Below are positions 34,043 to 45,128 of a stretch of 64,000 nt of DNA, one piece after another (the stretch's first letter is position 1; each line of letters opens with the position of its first letter). Both the position numbers and the translations under genes were made by a program. The stretch lies in the NCBI GenBank assembly GCA_013368315.1, contig JAACJM010000299.1:1-64000 (forward strand). Reading direction: 5' to 3'. Origin of the DNA: Tetrapyrgos nigripes. Lineage: Eukaryota; Basidiomycota; Agaricomycetes; Agaricales; Campanellaceae. The notes below the pieces were generated by a model. That model did not search any database and was not told where the DNA came from. It saw only the letters and a list, made by a program, of their open reading frames with translations.

Positions 34043-35678
34043 TCACTGCATATGTACCAACAAGTCCGCCTCAACCCAAGGTCCACCTGGATGCCCTGGC
34101 TTGGGAGGTTCGTCCAGTTGCATCATCATGAGGAACTCGTACACGAAGTCCGCAGCTGCGATTGCAGTTATATCCGCTGTACGTGGTAAACAAGCGGCCA
34201 TAGTCAGTTACTTGTGCTTGGCGAGGAGGGCGAGAGCTGAGTCAAAGGAGGCGCACCAGTGTCATACGCAGGAGCTACTTCCACAATATCAGCGCCTACA
34301 AAATTGAGCCCCGTCAATCCGCGAAGGATACGTATCATTTCTCTGGTAGTCCAGCCTCCAGCTTCGGGAGTCCCAGCTGATAGTAAGGAAAATGAAATCA
34401 GCTACTGCACTGTTTGAAAAATCAGATGAATTGGAAGAAACGCACTGGCAGGAGCAAGACTCGGATCCACCGTATCGATGTCCAGACTAAGATAGACGGG
34501 CGCGTCACCAATTCTCTTCCTAATCGCCTTGATAACGTTCTGGATCCCATAGTCGTCTATATCCTCCGAGCTGATGACCTGGAAACCAACCGACTCGTCA
34601 TGTTCGACGAATTCTGGGCCCTGGAGAGGTAAAAAGAGTCATAAGTATTGGACGGGAATAGGCAAAACTGAGCGAAAAAGAACTTGGATAAGCAGAAAAT
34701 GACAAAGACTCACGCTCATCTTATTCCTAATCCCACCATGTATACTCCTATTCCCCAGCATCAGGCCTTCCTCCCACGCAATTGTAAAGTAGGAACCGTG
34801 TGTTATGCGTTCTTGGTCTATACGACCCTCGGTTGGCCCAGTGTCCATGTGCGCGTCAAAGTGGATGACGGAGACGGGTCCGTAGACCTTATTCAGAGAG
34901 CGAAGGATAGGGAGGACCTAGTAGAAAGCAAGAACCTTTACATGAGAAGAAAGGAAGATAAAACGAACGAAGAAACCCACAATGGTGTGGTCCCCGCCTA
35001 GAGTAACAAGCCTAGGGTGTTCCTTTCCATCTTTCGCCATGAATGATGTTCGGTTTTTATAGCTCGTTCCTGTTCCTTCCAGACCCGGTCGGTTGATCAA
35101 CGTATCATACGCTGCCTCCATCTGAACTAGTGCCTTTGCGTTGTCCATGGGTGTTATGGGCGCCTAGATATAACCAAGGTTTCTTCAGTGACCAGATAGA
35201 AGAGCCAAGCGACAGTACTCACATCACCGCAATCCAGTAAGCCCGCGCCATGTACACTGTCTGGGCTACCTTGCCAGCCCATATCCCACCACCACTCGGG
35301 AGCCATCCGCTTACTCCCGACTCTGATCGCATAAGGTCCAAAACGCGCTCCAGGTCTGAAGGTGGTCGTTGTGTCAAAAGGGAAGCCCAGAATAGCTATA
35401 GTATCTCGCTGTTAATATCGACGGTGTCTTACTCAGGAAGCAAGGCACACACCGATATCAAAAGCTTTCGATGAATCTTCCAGACATTTGAGGTAAGGTA
35501 GATGGGCAAAGCTCAGAGGGCCGGTATAGCCCAGATCCATTTGAGGTCCGTATTTCGACGTCCAAGGTTCTGAAGAGATGTCTGGTGTTTGAACATGATC
35601 GTGACGGTTGTGGTGTAAGTGGGCAGAAGTAGATAAAGCGAGAAAAACCGCTGTGAGCAGGATCATGATGAAGATCAT
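34043..35678 (-). CDS. Agmatinase-type ureohydrolase with signal peptide
   Basis: Arginase/agmatinase superfamily enzyme; agmatinases cleave agmatine to putrescine and urea with two manganese ions. The start [20 protein letters not shown] at 35678 is a signal peptide, so this copy probably enters the secretory pathway. Ordered motifs are [23 protein letters not shown] sequence near 35370, [33 protein letters not shown]-type [22 protein letters not shown] SxDxDxxDP, and [12 protein letters not shown]. These supply the His and four Asp metal ligands. The last exon, joined through an intron of about 85 nt at 34180-34270, encodes [20 protein letters not shown] and ends [10 protein letters not shown] at 34043. 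At least six short introns are needed. Specificity for agmatine over arginine is inferred from family resemblance. Confidence 0.86.
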
Positions 35679-36055
35679 GGTGATAAGAGCTGAAGCTGAA
35701 ACCCAGAGGACTGACGAGGCAGATAAAACATTGCAAGATAAGGATAAGCGCACCGGCGCGGCATATGCATTTCGATGAGATAGAAATACAGACACGTCTG
35801 AAAATCAAGCACACGTCGTCCATAACAGACTGGAGAAGATTGTAGCGGTTGAAGCCTGCAAGCCTGCAATGCAGTGTTCCTTCTGCATGTTGAGGATGTT
35901 GAGTGCAAGTTGAGTGCAAGTTGAGTGACGCGGAGGATTCGTTTCCGCTGTTATTGTTCTTGTGGTTGGGATACCGGTAATGTAGTTAGTATTAGTTGAG
36001 TCCAGTTGGATATGGAAGATGAGGGCTGGAAGAAAGGAGATAGGTGCCATTCGCT
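35679..36055. other. Intergenic, promoter side of the agmatinase gene
   Basis: About 380 bp between the agmatinase start and the duplicated F-box 3' flank. It holds a short direct repeat of TTGAGTGCAAG (35898-35922). No gene seen. Confidence 0.45.
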
Positions 36056-36600
36056 GTCCTGCCGGTCAGAAACAATTCCGTACATGTCATAGCTGTGCTC
36101 AAGCGAATGCACCTTTTGACTACTGTATTACATGTATCTGCAGCTGTGGTTAAAATATCTTGTCTTCAAGTTACAAAACTGCGCCAAGAAAGTCACGTAA
36201 AACTACAGTATCAAACTCTGAAAAGCTTTGTATCCGTCGTAACCCATGCAGTAATCGCAACATCCAAACCCAGACCTTCCTGTTTCAAGGCGCGTAGCCC
36301 GGGCATAGTGAGGCAGATCCAATCATGTCCTGCCTGTATGTGGAACTTGGCAGACAGCTTCAACCTTTCTAAACCCACTACCGTATTATGATCACCCGTC
36401 CAGGCTTGCAAACGTCTCTCCGAGGAATCAAATGACAAGCTACGCGCAGGTGTGGAGGATCTTGGTTTGCGGGACCTAAGCATTGAGACAACGAGGTCAG
36501 GTTGTGGAACGCCTTCTTCGTTTTCATGGGCACTGCCCGACCAAAAGGTGCCTAACGAGATTTTGGCTAGCCAGTCCCGTACATGTCCATGGAGGCCATC
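36056..36600 (-). pseudogene. Orphan 3' fragment of the F-box gene
   Basis: Encodes only the C-terminal ~90 residues of the neighbouring F-box protein: SRKPRSSTPARSLSFDSSE, then LQAWTGDHNTVVGLERLK, then AGHDWICLTMPGLRALKQEG and a final LFRV. The downstream flank (ATAGCTGTGCTCAAGCGAATGC, split here at a few mismatches) also matches the flank after the intact copy at 36602. There is no F-box or start region, so this is a partial tandem duplicate. Confidence 0.85.
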
Positions 36601-36703
36601 TATAGCTGTACTCAGGTGAATGCACCTTTTGACTACATAACAACTACATAAGTATTGTATTGTTTATCTTCAAATTACAAAACTGCACCAAGAGAATCAC
36701 GTA

Positions 36704-38530
36704 TCAAACTCTGAAAAACTTTGTACCCGTGGTAGCCCGTGTACTACTAGCTGCAACATCTAAACCCAGACCTTCCTGTTTCAAGGCGCGTAGCCCTGGC
36801 ATAGTGAGGCAGATCCAATCATGTCCTGCCGGTGTGATGAAATTGGCAGACAGCTTCACCCTCTGCAAGCCCAGTACTGCATGATCACCCGTCCAGGCTT
36901 GTGACCAACTCTCCGAGGAATCAAACGACAAGCGACACGCAGGTGTGGAGGACCTTGGTTTGCGGGACCCAAGCGTTGAGATAACGAGGTCAGGTTTTGG
37001 AAGGCCTTCTTCGTTTTCATGGGCATCATCCTGTGACGACAAAGAAGTGTCTAAAGAGATTTCGAGATGGGTCAAGGAGGGTAGTAACGGAAGGCTGACG
37101 GAACCCGTCGCCAAAATGCCACTGTCTTTGATAGTCAGATTCCGTAGCAGATCGCTTGTGAAGACTTTCGCAAAACCGCTTCCCAGATCCATTTTAAGGC
37201 ATTTTAGCCTGGGGAGCAGCTTCAAAACGGCCAAAACCTCCTCATCAGATCCGAAAAACCCTTCATCGAACTCGAATAGCTCCACTGAACATTTCGACCT
37301 CACGAGCATCGCCCTAAAGCTTTGCTGCCAAGACTCGTAGTCCTGATCTAAAACAGTCCCGGACACTTTCAAGCTCGTCAAACATGGCACCGTCAACCCC
37401 TCAAAGAGTCTGATTGCCGCCTCATCGTTCTCGATGCCAAGGTCTAGAGATCGTAGGTTCTTTAGGTTCTTGTGGGTCGCATCGAGTCCGTCGAAACCGC
37501 CTAAATACTGGTATCCAGTAGGCAACTGTAGATGTTCCAGACCTCCACATAGTTCAAATATGTCTTCAGGTGACCCGTCCACGCAATTATTGCAGATTCT
37601 CAACTCTTTGAGTTTCTCGAATGGGAAGGGAAGAAAGGAGTGAAAGGCATCCAGGGATAGGGAGCGCAACGCCGGCCAACGGAGAAAGAAGTGAAAGAAC
37701 GTCTTCTCTTTCTCATCGCTGTCGGGAAAGTTGGGGTCCCAATCCAGAGAATCGGGTGTCCACTCGACGTTTAAGATTTCTAGACGATCCAATGACCAAT
37801 CTGTAGGTCGGGGTACTATAGAACTCATGCGATGGAACCCTTTAGCGTAAATGTCCCAATGCAATTCAAATGTCGCCTCCTTCCACTGCAAATAATGGGA
37901 TAAAATGATCTCCAGCATCTTCCATCCGTCTTCATTCAACTCGTCCGGATCGTCTCCACCATCTAGATCCCAAGCATAGATTCTGAAGGTCAAAGGCGCA
38001 TTGCCTGAGCGATCCAGATAACGCTGTAAAAGCGACATGGTGCGAGGAGTCGATTTCCCCAAGTCTATATCCAAGCAAGACCATAAAGCTGGTCGAGAAT
38101 AGACGATGTTTCTCCAAACGTTACACGTCTGCGAGAGAGCAAGGGTGGGCGCATCAATGTATCCTCCAGAAATTCTGAGACCATTTGGGCAAGTCGCAAA
38201 GGCGCATATCTCGGAAATGAGTTCTGCAGGAAGTCGACGGACTGGAGCAAGGAGGGACTTGTACTCGTCCGTGTATCGATGTAAGGTCTTTCGCTGCTCT
38301 TGTAGTTTGTTCAAGAGTTGAGTCATCGCTCCGATTTCGGTGTCGTAGCGTTCAAGATCTTGTTCGGCGTCTTCTATGAGATGTTGGATACGCGAGATGT
38401 CAGTTTCGGACAGAGTGTGCATTGTGCGCAACTGCTGTATTGGGGAAGAAAGAGTAGAGAGGGGAGTGTGGTCGCCGGTTGCTGTGAATGTGTTGTTGCA
38501 TTTTTGACAGAGAGTTGTAGTTGAGAGCAT
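36704..38530 (-). CDS. F-box protein with N-terminal coiled coil and LRR-like C-terminal part
   Basis: A single 608-codon exon. F-box proteins recruit substrates to SCF ubiquitin ligases through Skp1. The N-terminus has a Cys pair (CQKCNNTF) and a helical stretch, ISRIQHLIEDAEQDLERYD to LLNKLQEQRKTLHRY. The F-box-like motif APVRRLPAELISEICAFAT follows near residues 95-115, then LSQTCNVWRNIVYSRPALW. The remainder has leucine-rich spaced segments (WPALRSLSLDAF, KNLRSLDLG, LPRLKCLKMDLGSG, LPSLTHLEISL) forming a likely substrate-binding solenoid. This arrangement, a coiled coil ahead of the F-box, is very common in Agaricomycetes, where such genes expand and die quickly. Two decayed relatives lie nearby. 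Target unknown. Confidence 0.85.
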   Translation of the reverse strand: MLSTTTLCQKCNNTFTATGDHTPLSTLSSPIQQLRTMHTLSETDISRIQHLIEDAEQDLERYDTEIGAMTQLLNKLQEQRKTLHRYTDEYKSLLAPVRRLPAELISEICAFATCPNGLRISGGYIDAPTLALSQTCNVWRNIVYSRPALWSCLDIDLGKSTPRTMSLLQRYLDRSGNAPLTFRIYAWDLDGGDDPDELNEDGWKMLEIILSHYLQWKEATFELHWDIYAKGFHRMSSIVPRPTDWSLDRLEILNVEWTPDSLDWDPNFPDSDEKEKTFFHFFLRWPALRSLSLDAFHSFLPFPFEKLKELRICNNCVDGSPEDIFELCGGLEHLQLPTGYQYLGGFDGLDATHKNLKNLRSLDLGIENDEAAIRLFEGLTVPCLTSLKVSGTVLDQDYESWQQSFRAMLVRSKCSVELFEFDEGFFGSDEEVLAVLKLLPRLKCLKMDLGSGFAKVFTSDLLRNLTIKDSGILATGSVSLPLLPSLTHLEISLDTSLSSQDDAHENEEGLPKPDLVISTLGSRKPRSSTPACRLSFDSSESWSQAWTGDHAVLGLQRVKLSANFITPAGHDWICLTMPGLRALKQEGLGLDVAASSTRATTGTKFFRV

Positions 38531-38781
38531 CTCGTGCAGAAAAAGTTAGAGCTCTCCTCAAGCTTGCCTCAAGCTGTCCTTGAGATGAGTTCATTATCAA
38601 TGGAAGGGCGACGGACTTGAGAAATCTGACTCACAGGAGAACCTTGAAAATTCTGCTGCAGTCTTCAGAGAGACTAGCTTAAGGGCGACAGACTTGAGAA
38701 ATGCCTGAATAGGTCTTTCAACAGATAGAAACTTCTGCTGCTGCCGACTTCAAGAGCGAGAGAGAGACGAGGTCGAGCTTA

Positions 38782-38980
38782 CACGGCCGGGGTGAGTGCA
38801 TATTTGGACGAACTTTTTGGAGGAGAATAAATCTCGGGTTTTTCAACGGCGCCGAAACTACCCCATATAGAAGATCGGCCTAGATTCGGTCCCATATGGG
38901 GCAGTCCGGCCAATGTAGAAATACTCGAGATTTACTCCTGCTCAAAAACGCTTGACAAAAACGCACTCATCCCAGCCGTG
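38782..38980. mobile_element. Hairpin MITE, 199 bp, TTA target duplication
   Basis: The two halves are inverted repeats of each other along nearly the whole length. The left end reads CACGGCCGGGGTGAGTGC and the right end, reverse complemented, CACGGCTGGGATGAGTGC; inner blocks TAAATCTCG and CCCCATAT also pair. TTA occurs directly outside both ends (38779-38781 and 38981-38983), the target size known for PIF/Harbinger elements. The duplicated F-box upstream region near 51390-51440 lacks this insert. No coding capacity. Confidence 0.72.
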
Positions 38981-40322
38981 TTAGCGCTAAACTTGACTAC
39001 GCGAGTCACGCTCATTGAATTCTTTTGCAACCGTCATCATCCTTGCACAGGGCAAACTCGCTTTTGTTGTGTCTAAAATGACTGCATCGAACTCAAGAAG
39101 ACCATGGCCTCGCTGGGATTATTGAGAAATGCCAATTTGACGCTACTGACAATCGCCTTGGACGTCAGTTGCTGTTAAATTCTACTCTCTTGGGCTACCT
39201 CGTTGTTTGTCGAATTGCGTCTCGAGTCCAACCCCCATCATCCCCGTCTTTTTTTCCTCTGACAGCCCTTCCAAAGCTCGTTCCACGTACAGCATCCTTG
39301 GCACCGGGTTTTTCGTTGCGGAAATGTGCGGGAGCAATCCGAAAAGGACCGCTATGGCACTAATGCGCGGCGCATTGAAGGAGGGCGATGAGAGTGCTTA
39401 GTTGAACCCGAGAATTTTAAAGCCCTTTCAAGTGTGTATCTACACATCCCCTCCTGCGTCAAATTTTCGGCTAATATCCATGATCTTTTTTGTTCAGAGT
39501 ACTATCGGCCGTGCAAAAGATTTGAGGATGTGTTGTGTGACTAGAAGAGACGGAAAACCTTCTGTGTTCGGTGTGACATGCGTGTTGATATAACGTCTGC
39601 GATTACTACTTACATCGAGATGGCTGTGAAGCATGCTCGTTCAGGTAGACCAGAATTTTCTGCAGGATGGGTCACTCTATGTCAATACCAAACGTAACGT
39701 TCGTTTTTAGAACATCTGGCTTATCGATCTCGGCTGCCGTCAAATGCAAGCACCCATCTAATTATGAAGCTGAAGGCTATGACTTCAAACGTCAGTGGGG
39801 TCTAATGCGCAAGAGGTCATGGAAGATTATGGTCGTGAAGGACAAGCGAAAGCTCAGAGCATAGAGAAGGGGGAAGAGATGTCTTTGAAGGCTGAGGAGG
39901 GATAGAGATGGAACGGAGGCAATGTTGAAGGTTTGAGAGGAGGTATCAGGGATGAAGAAGCTGTAGAAGTCAAAGAATGAACCCAAGAAGACCTCTGACG
40001 AGGTTGAAGCTGGGACGAACACAGTTGGCAGCCTGAGGTAGTACCTCATCTATAAACCGCAACTTTCGAGGTCCGAACAAAGGAACACTCGCTACTCTTT
40101 ACCGATGCAAGGAAGAATGTTCTCCTAGGTCGAGGTAACGAACACCACGGTTCTCTGTGGCTGGTACGTTTAATGCTCAATTGAGAGAATTTGAACCTTG
40201 AAGTCTAAGTTGATCCAATTCCCGAAGCCAGACTGAAGAGCTAGAAGCACTGTAGTCCCCAATACAATTTGCTAGCTACCTAAGTAGGTCATCTATATCT
40301 GTACTCGAGCTGATGCAGCGTT
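38981..40322. other. Duplicated upstream flank of the F-box gene and unassigned DNA
   Basis: From 38990 to about 39290 the sequence matches the upstream flank of the F-box pseudogene (51420-51730), for example AACTCAAGAAGACCATGGC at 39094 and AGCTCAAGAAGACCATGGC at 51510. Beyond that I see short frames without family resemblance. The 3' flank of the F-box pseudogene begins near 40290 and is then cut by the KDZ element. Confidence 0.55.
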
Positions 40323-40330
40323 TGAGTAAG
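40323..40330 (+). repeat. Target site duplication, left copy (TGAGTAAG)
   Basis: Eight bases directly outside the left terminus of the KDZ element, identical to 49372-49379. Confidence 0.9.
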
Positions 40331-40503
40331 CACCTAATATGACCAATTGATCGGACTTATATAAGGCGTTGATGTACCGAGAAGCGCCTTTCACATAAGG
40401 CGTTTAGTGTAATTCCGGGCAGTTTGATGCCCTCCGATGGCCAGTTGGACTTCGTGAGTGGGGTTATAAGGGGAGTAGGTCATTTTCACTTTCTGCTACT
40501 CAG
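40331..40503 (+). repeat. Left terminal inverted repeat of the KDZ element
   Basis: Pairs with 49198-49371 as inverted repeat with a few substitutions and one 1-bp indel near the inner end. Shared segments include GGACTTATATAAGGCGTTG, GCCTTTCACATAAGGC and CCGATGGCCAGTTGGAC. Confidence 0.92.
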
Positions 40504-40584
40504 GGTGCCATACTAGTATCAAACCAATAGCTTTATTCAATAATACATATGCATATATACAGTACTGTAAGTCCAAGAGCGATA

Positions 40585-43500
40585 CTAAGAGTCATTGGCA
40601 ACACCCAAGACTGCCTCTGCAATGACCCTGGCCTCCTCCTCTTCCTCCTCACCCTCACTCTCTCCTTCCTCCTCATCTCCTGCCGTCTCCCATCCATCCT
40701 CATTGTCTGGTACTGCCATCTGATGTCGTACTCCCACTCCTGGTCGGAAGTAGTGCATGTTCCGACAGTCAAAACCCCGTAGCTTTGTTATCTGTTTCAA
40801 CCTCATCCAGTGCTGCTCATTGAACCTCCCTCACTCGTTTGCATGCAGATGGATTTGAAACGCCATTGCCGGGTCTGTCTGGTAGACTTGTTTTTGCATA
40901 GTATCTAGGTAGGCGCTCTCTTCCTTCATGTACGTGACCAGACGCTTGATTTCGACGTGTAGGCGTTTGATTTCCTCCTTGGAACGTAGTAGCTTGAAGT
41001 ATTGGGTCATGAGCTGTCGTAGAGCAGGTTTGGCCCAAGGTTTTTGTCTAACGTCGCTCCAGGTGTCCTTGAGGAAGTCGAATTCGGAAAGGTAGCTATG
41101 CTCCACAATGTCGGACCATTGAAGAGTCTCGCAGGGAGGAGAGAGGAGGGCGGCGGCAGTGTTGTACTCGTTGAGAGCCTTGCGGATGCTTTCTGACCGA
41201 GTCTTCATAGCATGGCCTATATGTTGTCTCATCTTGTACCCTAGTGTGTAAACATTAGTAGCAGTACTACGTATCAAAGATGAATAGAACGTACCTGTGC
41301 CAGACAAGTTAAGCCTCTGCAACTCAAACATCCGGGCAACAACAAGGCCCTCCAGCTTATCCAGCGCCTTCTGATACCGAGATTCTCTGACCATAGCCTC
41401 AGCCCTCTTCCACTCTTCCGAATCTCTTTTCCACCTGCTCTCAATACTAAGCCTTCCCTCCAGGTGCTGCAGGTCTTCCACCAGCAGTAGACATTTTTGC
41501 TGGGCATTCTGAATGACTCTGTCTTCCTGCAGAGACCTCACTCGTTCCTCAGTAGACCTTGATGACGACGGATCCCATATCTCTATCCTGAGGTTTTCCC
41601 GAGCCTTTTTTAGCACCCCTTCACATCTCTCCAGCTCCTCCAGCTTCAAGTAGTACGCCATGACGAGTGTGTCCTCTTCTGGCGTTGTTTTCCTCGACTC
41701 TAAGTACTTCCTCTCCTCCTCCAGCCATGACAGAAAGACCTGACCATCCACAATGCCATGTTCCTTCATACCCTTCACCACTGTCGGCGCTGTAGAAAGG
41801 ACGTCCAATGCTTGCTTGTAGTTGCTGTATATAAACTTGCTGAGGTTTGCATATGCCTCAAAGTTGTCCTGATGGTAGACATATTGTGTGATCGTTTGGC
41901 GATGGTGGAATCGGCTTTGATATCGAGTAACCGGGGCAAGAGCGTTGGACTGGGAGAAGAATCATTCACAGACTTTGAGGTCCTCGTTTCCAGCACCATA
42001 GACATAGAGGAGGAGAAATATGAGCTGGCAGAGTCGGTTGTGTGCATAGGCATGCAGAAGTCCAATCAACATCTGCAGCTTTTCCTTGCGGGCCAGGTCA
42101 CCGAGCGGGCTCCAGGCGATCATACCAATGAGGTTGCACGCAATGTCATATCCAACACCCACATTACCGTCTGGATTGTCAGGGAGACCCCTAGCTTGAC
42201 GATCCTCCCAGCATGCTGACAGAAAGTTGTTCAGGAAGGCGAGAACATACTTGGCTCTAAAAACAGTCAGAGTGGTTCTTGAAAAAGAAAATAAAAGTAC
42301 TCACTGCTCACCGCTCCGCATCATATCAATCAACTTGATACAAAACCGATGCCTACAAACCCCCAAGAATATCCCGGTCTCGCTGAAGACCCCAAACTCT
42401 CGCTTAGTCTTTGCAGTGTTCATGTTGGAGAACCGGTCAGCACAGGGTACCTTCTTCCCCTCAGCCCTCTGGGGCTCAAAGCCCGGATGTGTGCTCCACT
42501 GTCCCTCCTCCCACCTGTTGACCTCCGCATTATCCATAAAGTAATCGCCTCCCCCCTCCCTATTATCCAAACGTTCCTTCAAAAGCCCAAGAAGATCTCC
42601 TTCGGGTCCTCTTTCCCGTTGTTCTACCCATTTAAGCGAATTGTTTCCGTCCACCGCAAGAAGGATTTGGAAGACCAAAGAATCCTCCCCAACTACTTCG
42701 TACTGACAGCAAGGACACGCATTCAACATCCGCCAATTACTTGAAACACGCCTGAGTACTGTCCTGATACGAAGCCGGACTTCCTCAACGATGCGCACAT
42801 AGAGGTCGTGAGCCGCAGTGACCTGGTCAGACAGGTAGTTCTTATAGCGAACACCCTGGAGATCACAGAGTGTCTTGACGAAGCTCTGTATTCTGAGTCG
42901 AGGGCAGCGAAGGGAGAGGTGATGGAACAGCTCAATGGTGTCCAGGGTAATGATGGTCTTATTGAGAAGGGGGTTAAAAGGAAGATAACCTTGACGTATG
43001 TAGCTAGTATTGTGGTATGTATCTCCTTGATACCGTGCTACTTTTTCTTCCCTCTTACCTGTTAATCTGTTCAGCACATTGCATAAAACTAGAGAAAAGA
43101 AGAACTCACCAAAAACACTATACACTGTGATGAGGTGATACTCTTTAACAGAATCTGCGACTACCTCTCCAACACGGCGTCGATAGCAATAGTCGAGATA
43201 CCCCTCAACCAGCTCGGGAAACTCCTGGTCCCACCGTTTCTGATCCTCAGCAATTTTATCGGTCCCGTTTCTATAGTCTTTATACTCGCTGGAGAACATC
43301 AGACATTGTACTAACAAGGTTTAAGGAATACTCACAAGTTCCTGTATGCCGCTTCGGTCACATACAGCAACCTCTCCTCCTCCGTGAGCTCCTCATTCTG
43401 CCACTCAGACGCGCCAGTCTGTGATCCTGAGATGCCATCATCCTCATGATCATGATCTTCCAGTGGCATCCATCCAACTTCGTCTTGAGCATCGTAGTAG

Positions 43501-43730
43501 ACACCATCAACCCGGTCGTTGCCCTTTAGTATCCGTGTTTCAAGTATAGTCCGCGTCTGGTTCTGTAACTCCTCTCGAGCCAATCGGTGAGCTTTTTGGT
43601 TCTGTGCGCTGACTTGACTGGCAGAAAAACATTGGAAAGTTGATCGAGGTTGAGAGCGGGTACTACTGAGCAGAGGATGTGCAGGTGCCAGAGTGGTTTT
43701 GGCCTTGTGCCCTTTAGTTTGACGGACCAT
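40585..43730 (-). pseudogene. KDZ transposase with two nonsense codons
   Basis: The start MVRQTKGHKAKTTLAP at 43730 leads through several short introns. KDZ hallmarks appear in order: HIRQGYLPFNPLLN-like, NACPCCQYE (Cys pair), ILLAVDGNNSLKWV, PCADRFSNMNTAK, FGVFSETGIFLGVCRH, DMMRSGEQ, VGYDIAC, LHAYAHNRLCQL, then the conserved C-E-R-x-F-S motif. The last now reads KVCE-stop-FFSQSNA because of TGA at 41962-41964. A second in-frame TGA at 40831-40833 separates ANE from GRFNEQHW, after which the frame stays open to an acidic C-terminus ending VANDS. Both stops equal CGA (Arg) with one C-to-T change. The enzyme would cut and paste the element as a DDE-type transposase; in this copy it is probably inactive. 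Confidence 0.85.
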
Positions 43731-43991
43731 GGTTCAACGATACGTAGGTTTGTTGACCGTAGTATGTACCGCGTCACTCACATGACTGGCATGTCATGTG
43801 CATGTTGAAGTTCGCGTCGCGCGACGCGCGCTGAGATTTTTTGACTGCCTGGTTCTCTTACTGATCAAAAGTACCTCTTATTTAACCTCGTATTGTCGAT
43901 TTGTCCATGTACCCAACTATCTACGTGCTCTTGTTGAAATATCAGTTCGTTCCTAATATATCTCTGAATAAATCTTAGTTTCTCTACCTAC

Positions 43992-44785
43992 TCATACACA
44001 CTCTTTTTGAAAACGAAGTTGTCGCTTTTCATACAGTCTAGTCAACTCTTTCACACCTATCATAGCAGCACACTGGATATCGTTAAGCCAGTCTACTAGC
44101 TTACGAACCTCTCCAGTCAATTGCTCAACCACTCTATACTCCTTCATGAACCCCACTGACTCACCAATCTCTGCCAGATACTCCTCTATAACCTTCAGTT
44201 TCTTGAGGAACCGACGCTCAAGATCATTGAGTGCAAACAATGGATCATTCGGAGTGGCTGAAAAGTGCTCCAGCTGAGTACAATAGATGTTTTCGAAATA
44301 TGGTTGTGGTGATCCTTGAGGAGCGACACGCTGGAGGAAACAGTCACGGCGTTCCCTAGCTAGTTGTACCAGTTGCTGTATGTGTAGTGTTCTGTAGGAA
44401 ATGTGAGCAGAAGGCAGACTAGAGAAAAGCAGAAAGTGGGTTCACTTTTTTTTCAGCTCACCGGCCGCAGAGTCGCTTGCATGTATCGCCTTTCGGTTTA
44501 GACGTTCCTTGCAACTGCAGGACATTAAGGATATAAGTGACTTATGGAGCGGTATAGTATAGTGTACACATACCTTTTTTTATCGGCCTGCTTCCGGCTT
44601 TTATGGTATTGTTTGAGAGACTGTGCACGACGAGCCTCTCGATTCCTACAAGAAGTTTTCTTTAAGTTTATGATGAAGGGAAGGAGTTTGCGAGTGTGGT
44701 GAAACCTTTCGTAGTATCTGGCGTGGACGCGAGCCCTGGCAAGTTGCTTTTCTTCCTGGGTGTGGTAGAGTTTGGGTCGAGGCAT
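43992..44785 (-). CDS. Small basic accessory protein of the KDZ element, unrecognised
   Basis: The first exon starts MPRPKLYHTQEEKQLARARV at 44785. Removing an in-frame intron (GTTTCACC to CTTGTAG, about 44643-44702) gives HARYYERNREARRAQSLKQY, a highly basic helix. A further exon carries CKERLNRKAIHASDSA, and the last reads LHIQQLVQLARERRDCFLQR, then DLERRFLKKLKVIEEYLAE, ending FQKECV at 43992. The exact join to the last exon is unresolved. The basic first half could bind DNA or RNA and the second half looks like a coiled coil. MPRxKLYHT-starting short proteins recur in agaricomycete genomes, in my recollection often near transposons. It lies between the transposase and the RNase H1-N-like gene. 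Confidence 0.55.
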
Positions 44786-45128
44786 GAGGGTAAGTACTAA
44801 GAACCCTAATTGGCCTCATCCTACTTTTTGTACTTTACGACTTTTTCAATTTCTACAGTGACTGTACAAAAATTGCATGTAACACCAGCCTACAACTCCT
44901 AGTAGCCGGTTCTATATTTTTCTAAGGATAAAAATGATGCTGAGATGCGGGAGGACATCGACATTATTGAGTACTTTGAGCACATACCAGTCTGGTCATC
45001 CAGGATTTACTTTTCTCGTTCTTACACGGTCTCAAGATTTTTGTACAAGACGAGGTTACTCTCAAGATTTTCATACATTGATAAAAGATACATGAAATGG
45101 ACAAGACAAGTTTAAATAAGAGGTACAA

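Noticed and set aside
32398..34145. Long terminal repeats flanking a small retroelement around 32858-33573
   Set aside because: The right repeat is the coding last exon and 3' flank of the agmatinase gene, so this is a duplicated gene end and not an LTR pair; no primer-binding site or reverse transcriptase is present.
44525..44785. Reading the first exon of the small KDZ accessory gene as one 86-codon frame
   Set aside because: A GT-AG intron (about 44643-44702) lies inside; removing it restores a continuous basic helix (YYERNREARRAQ).
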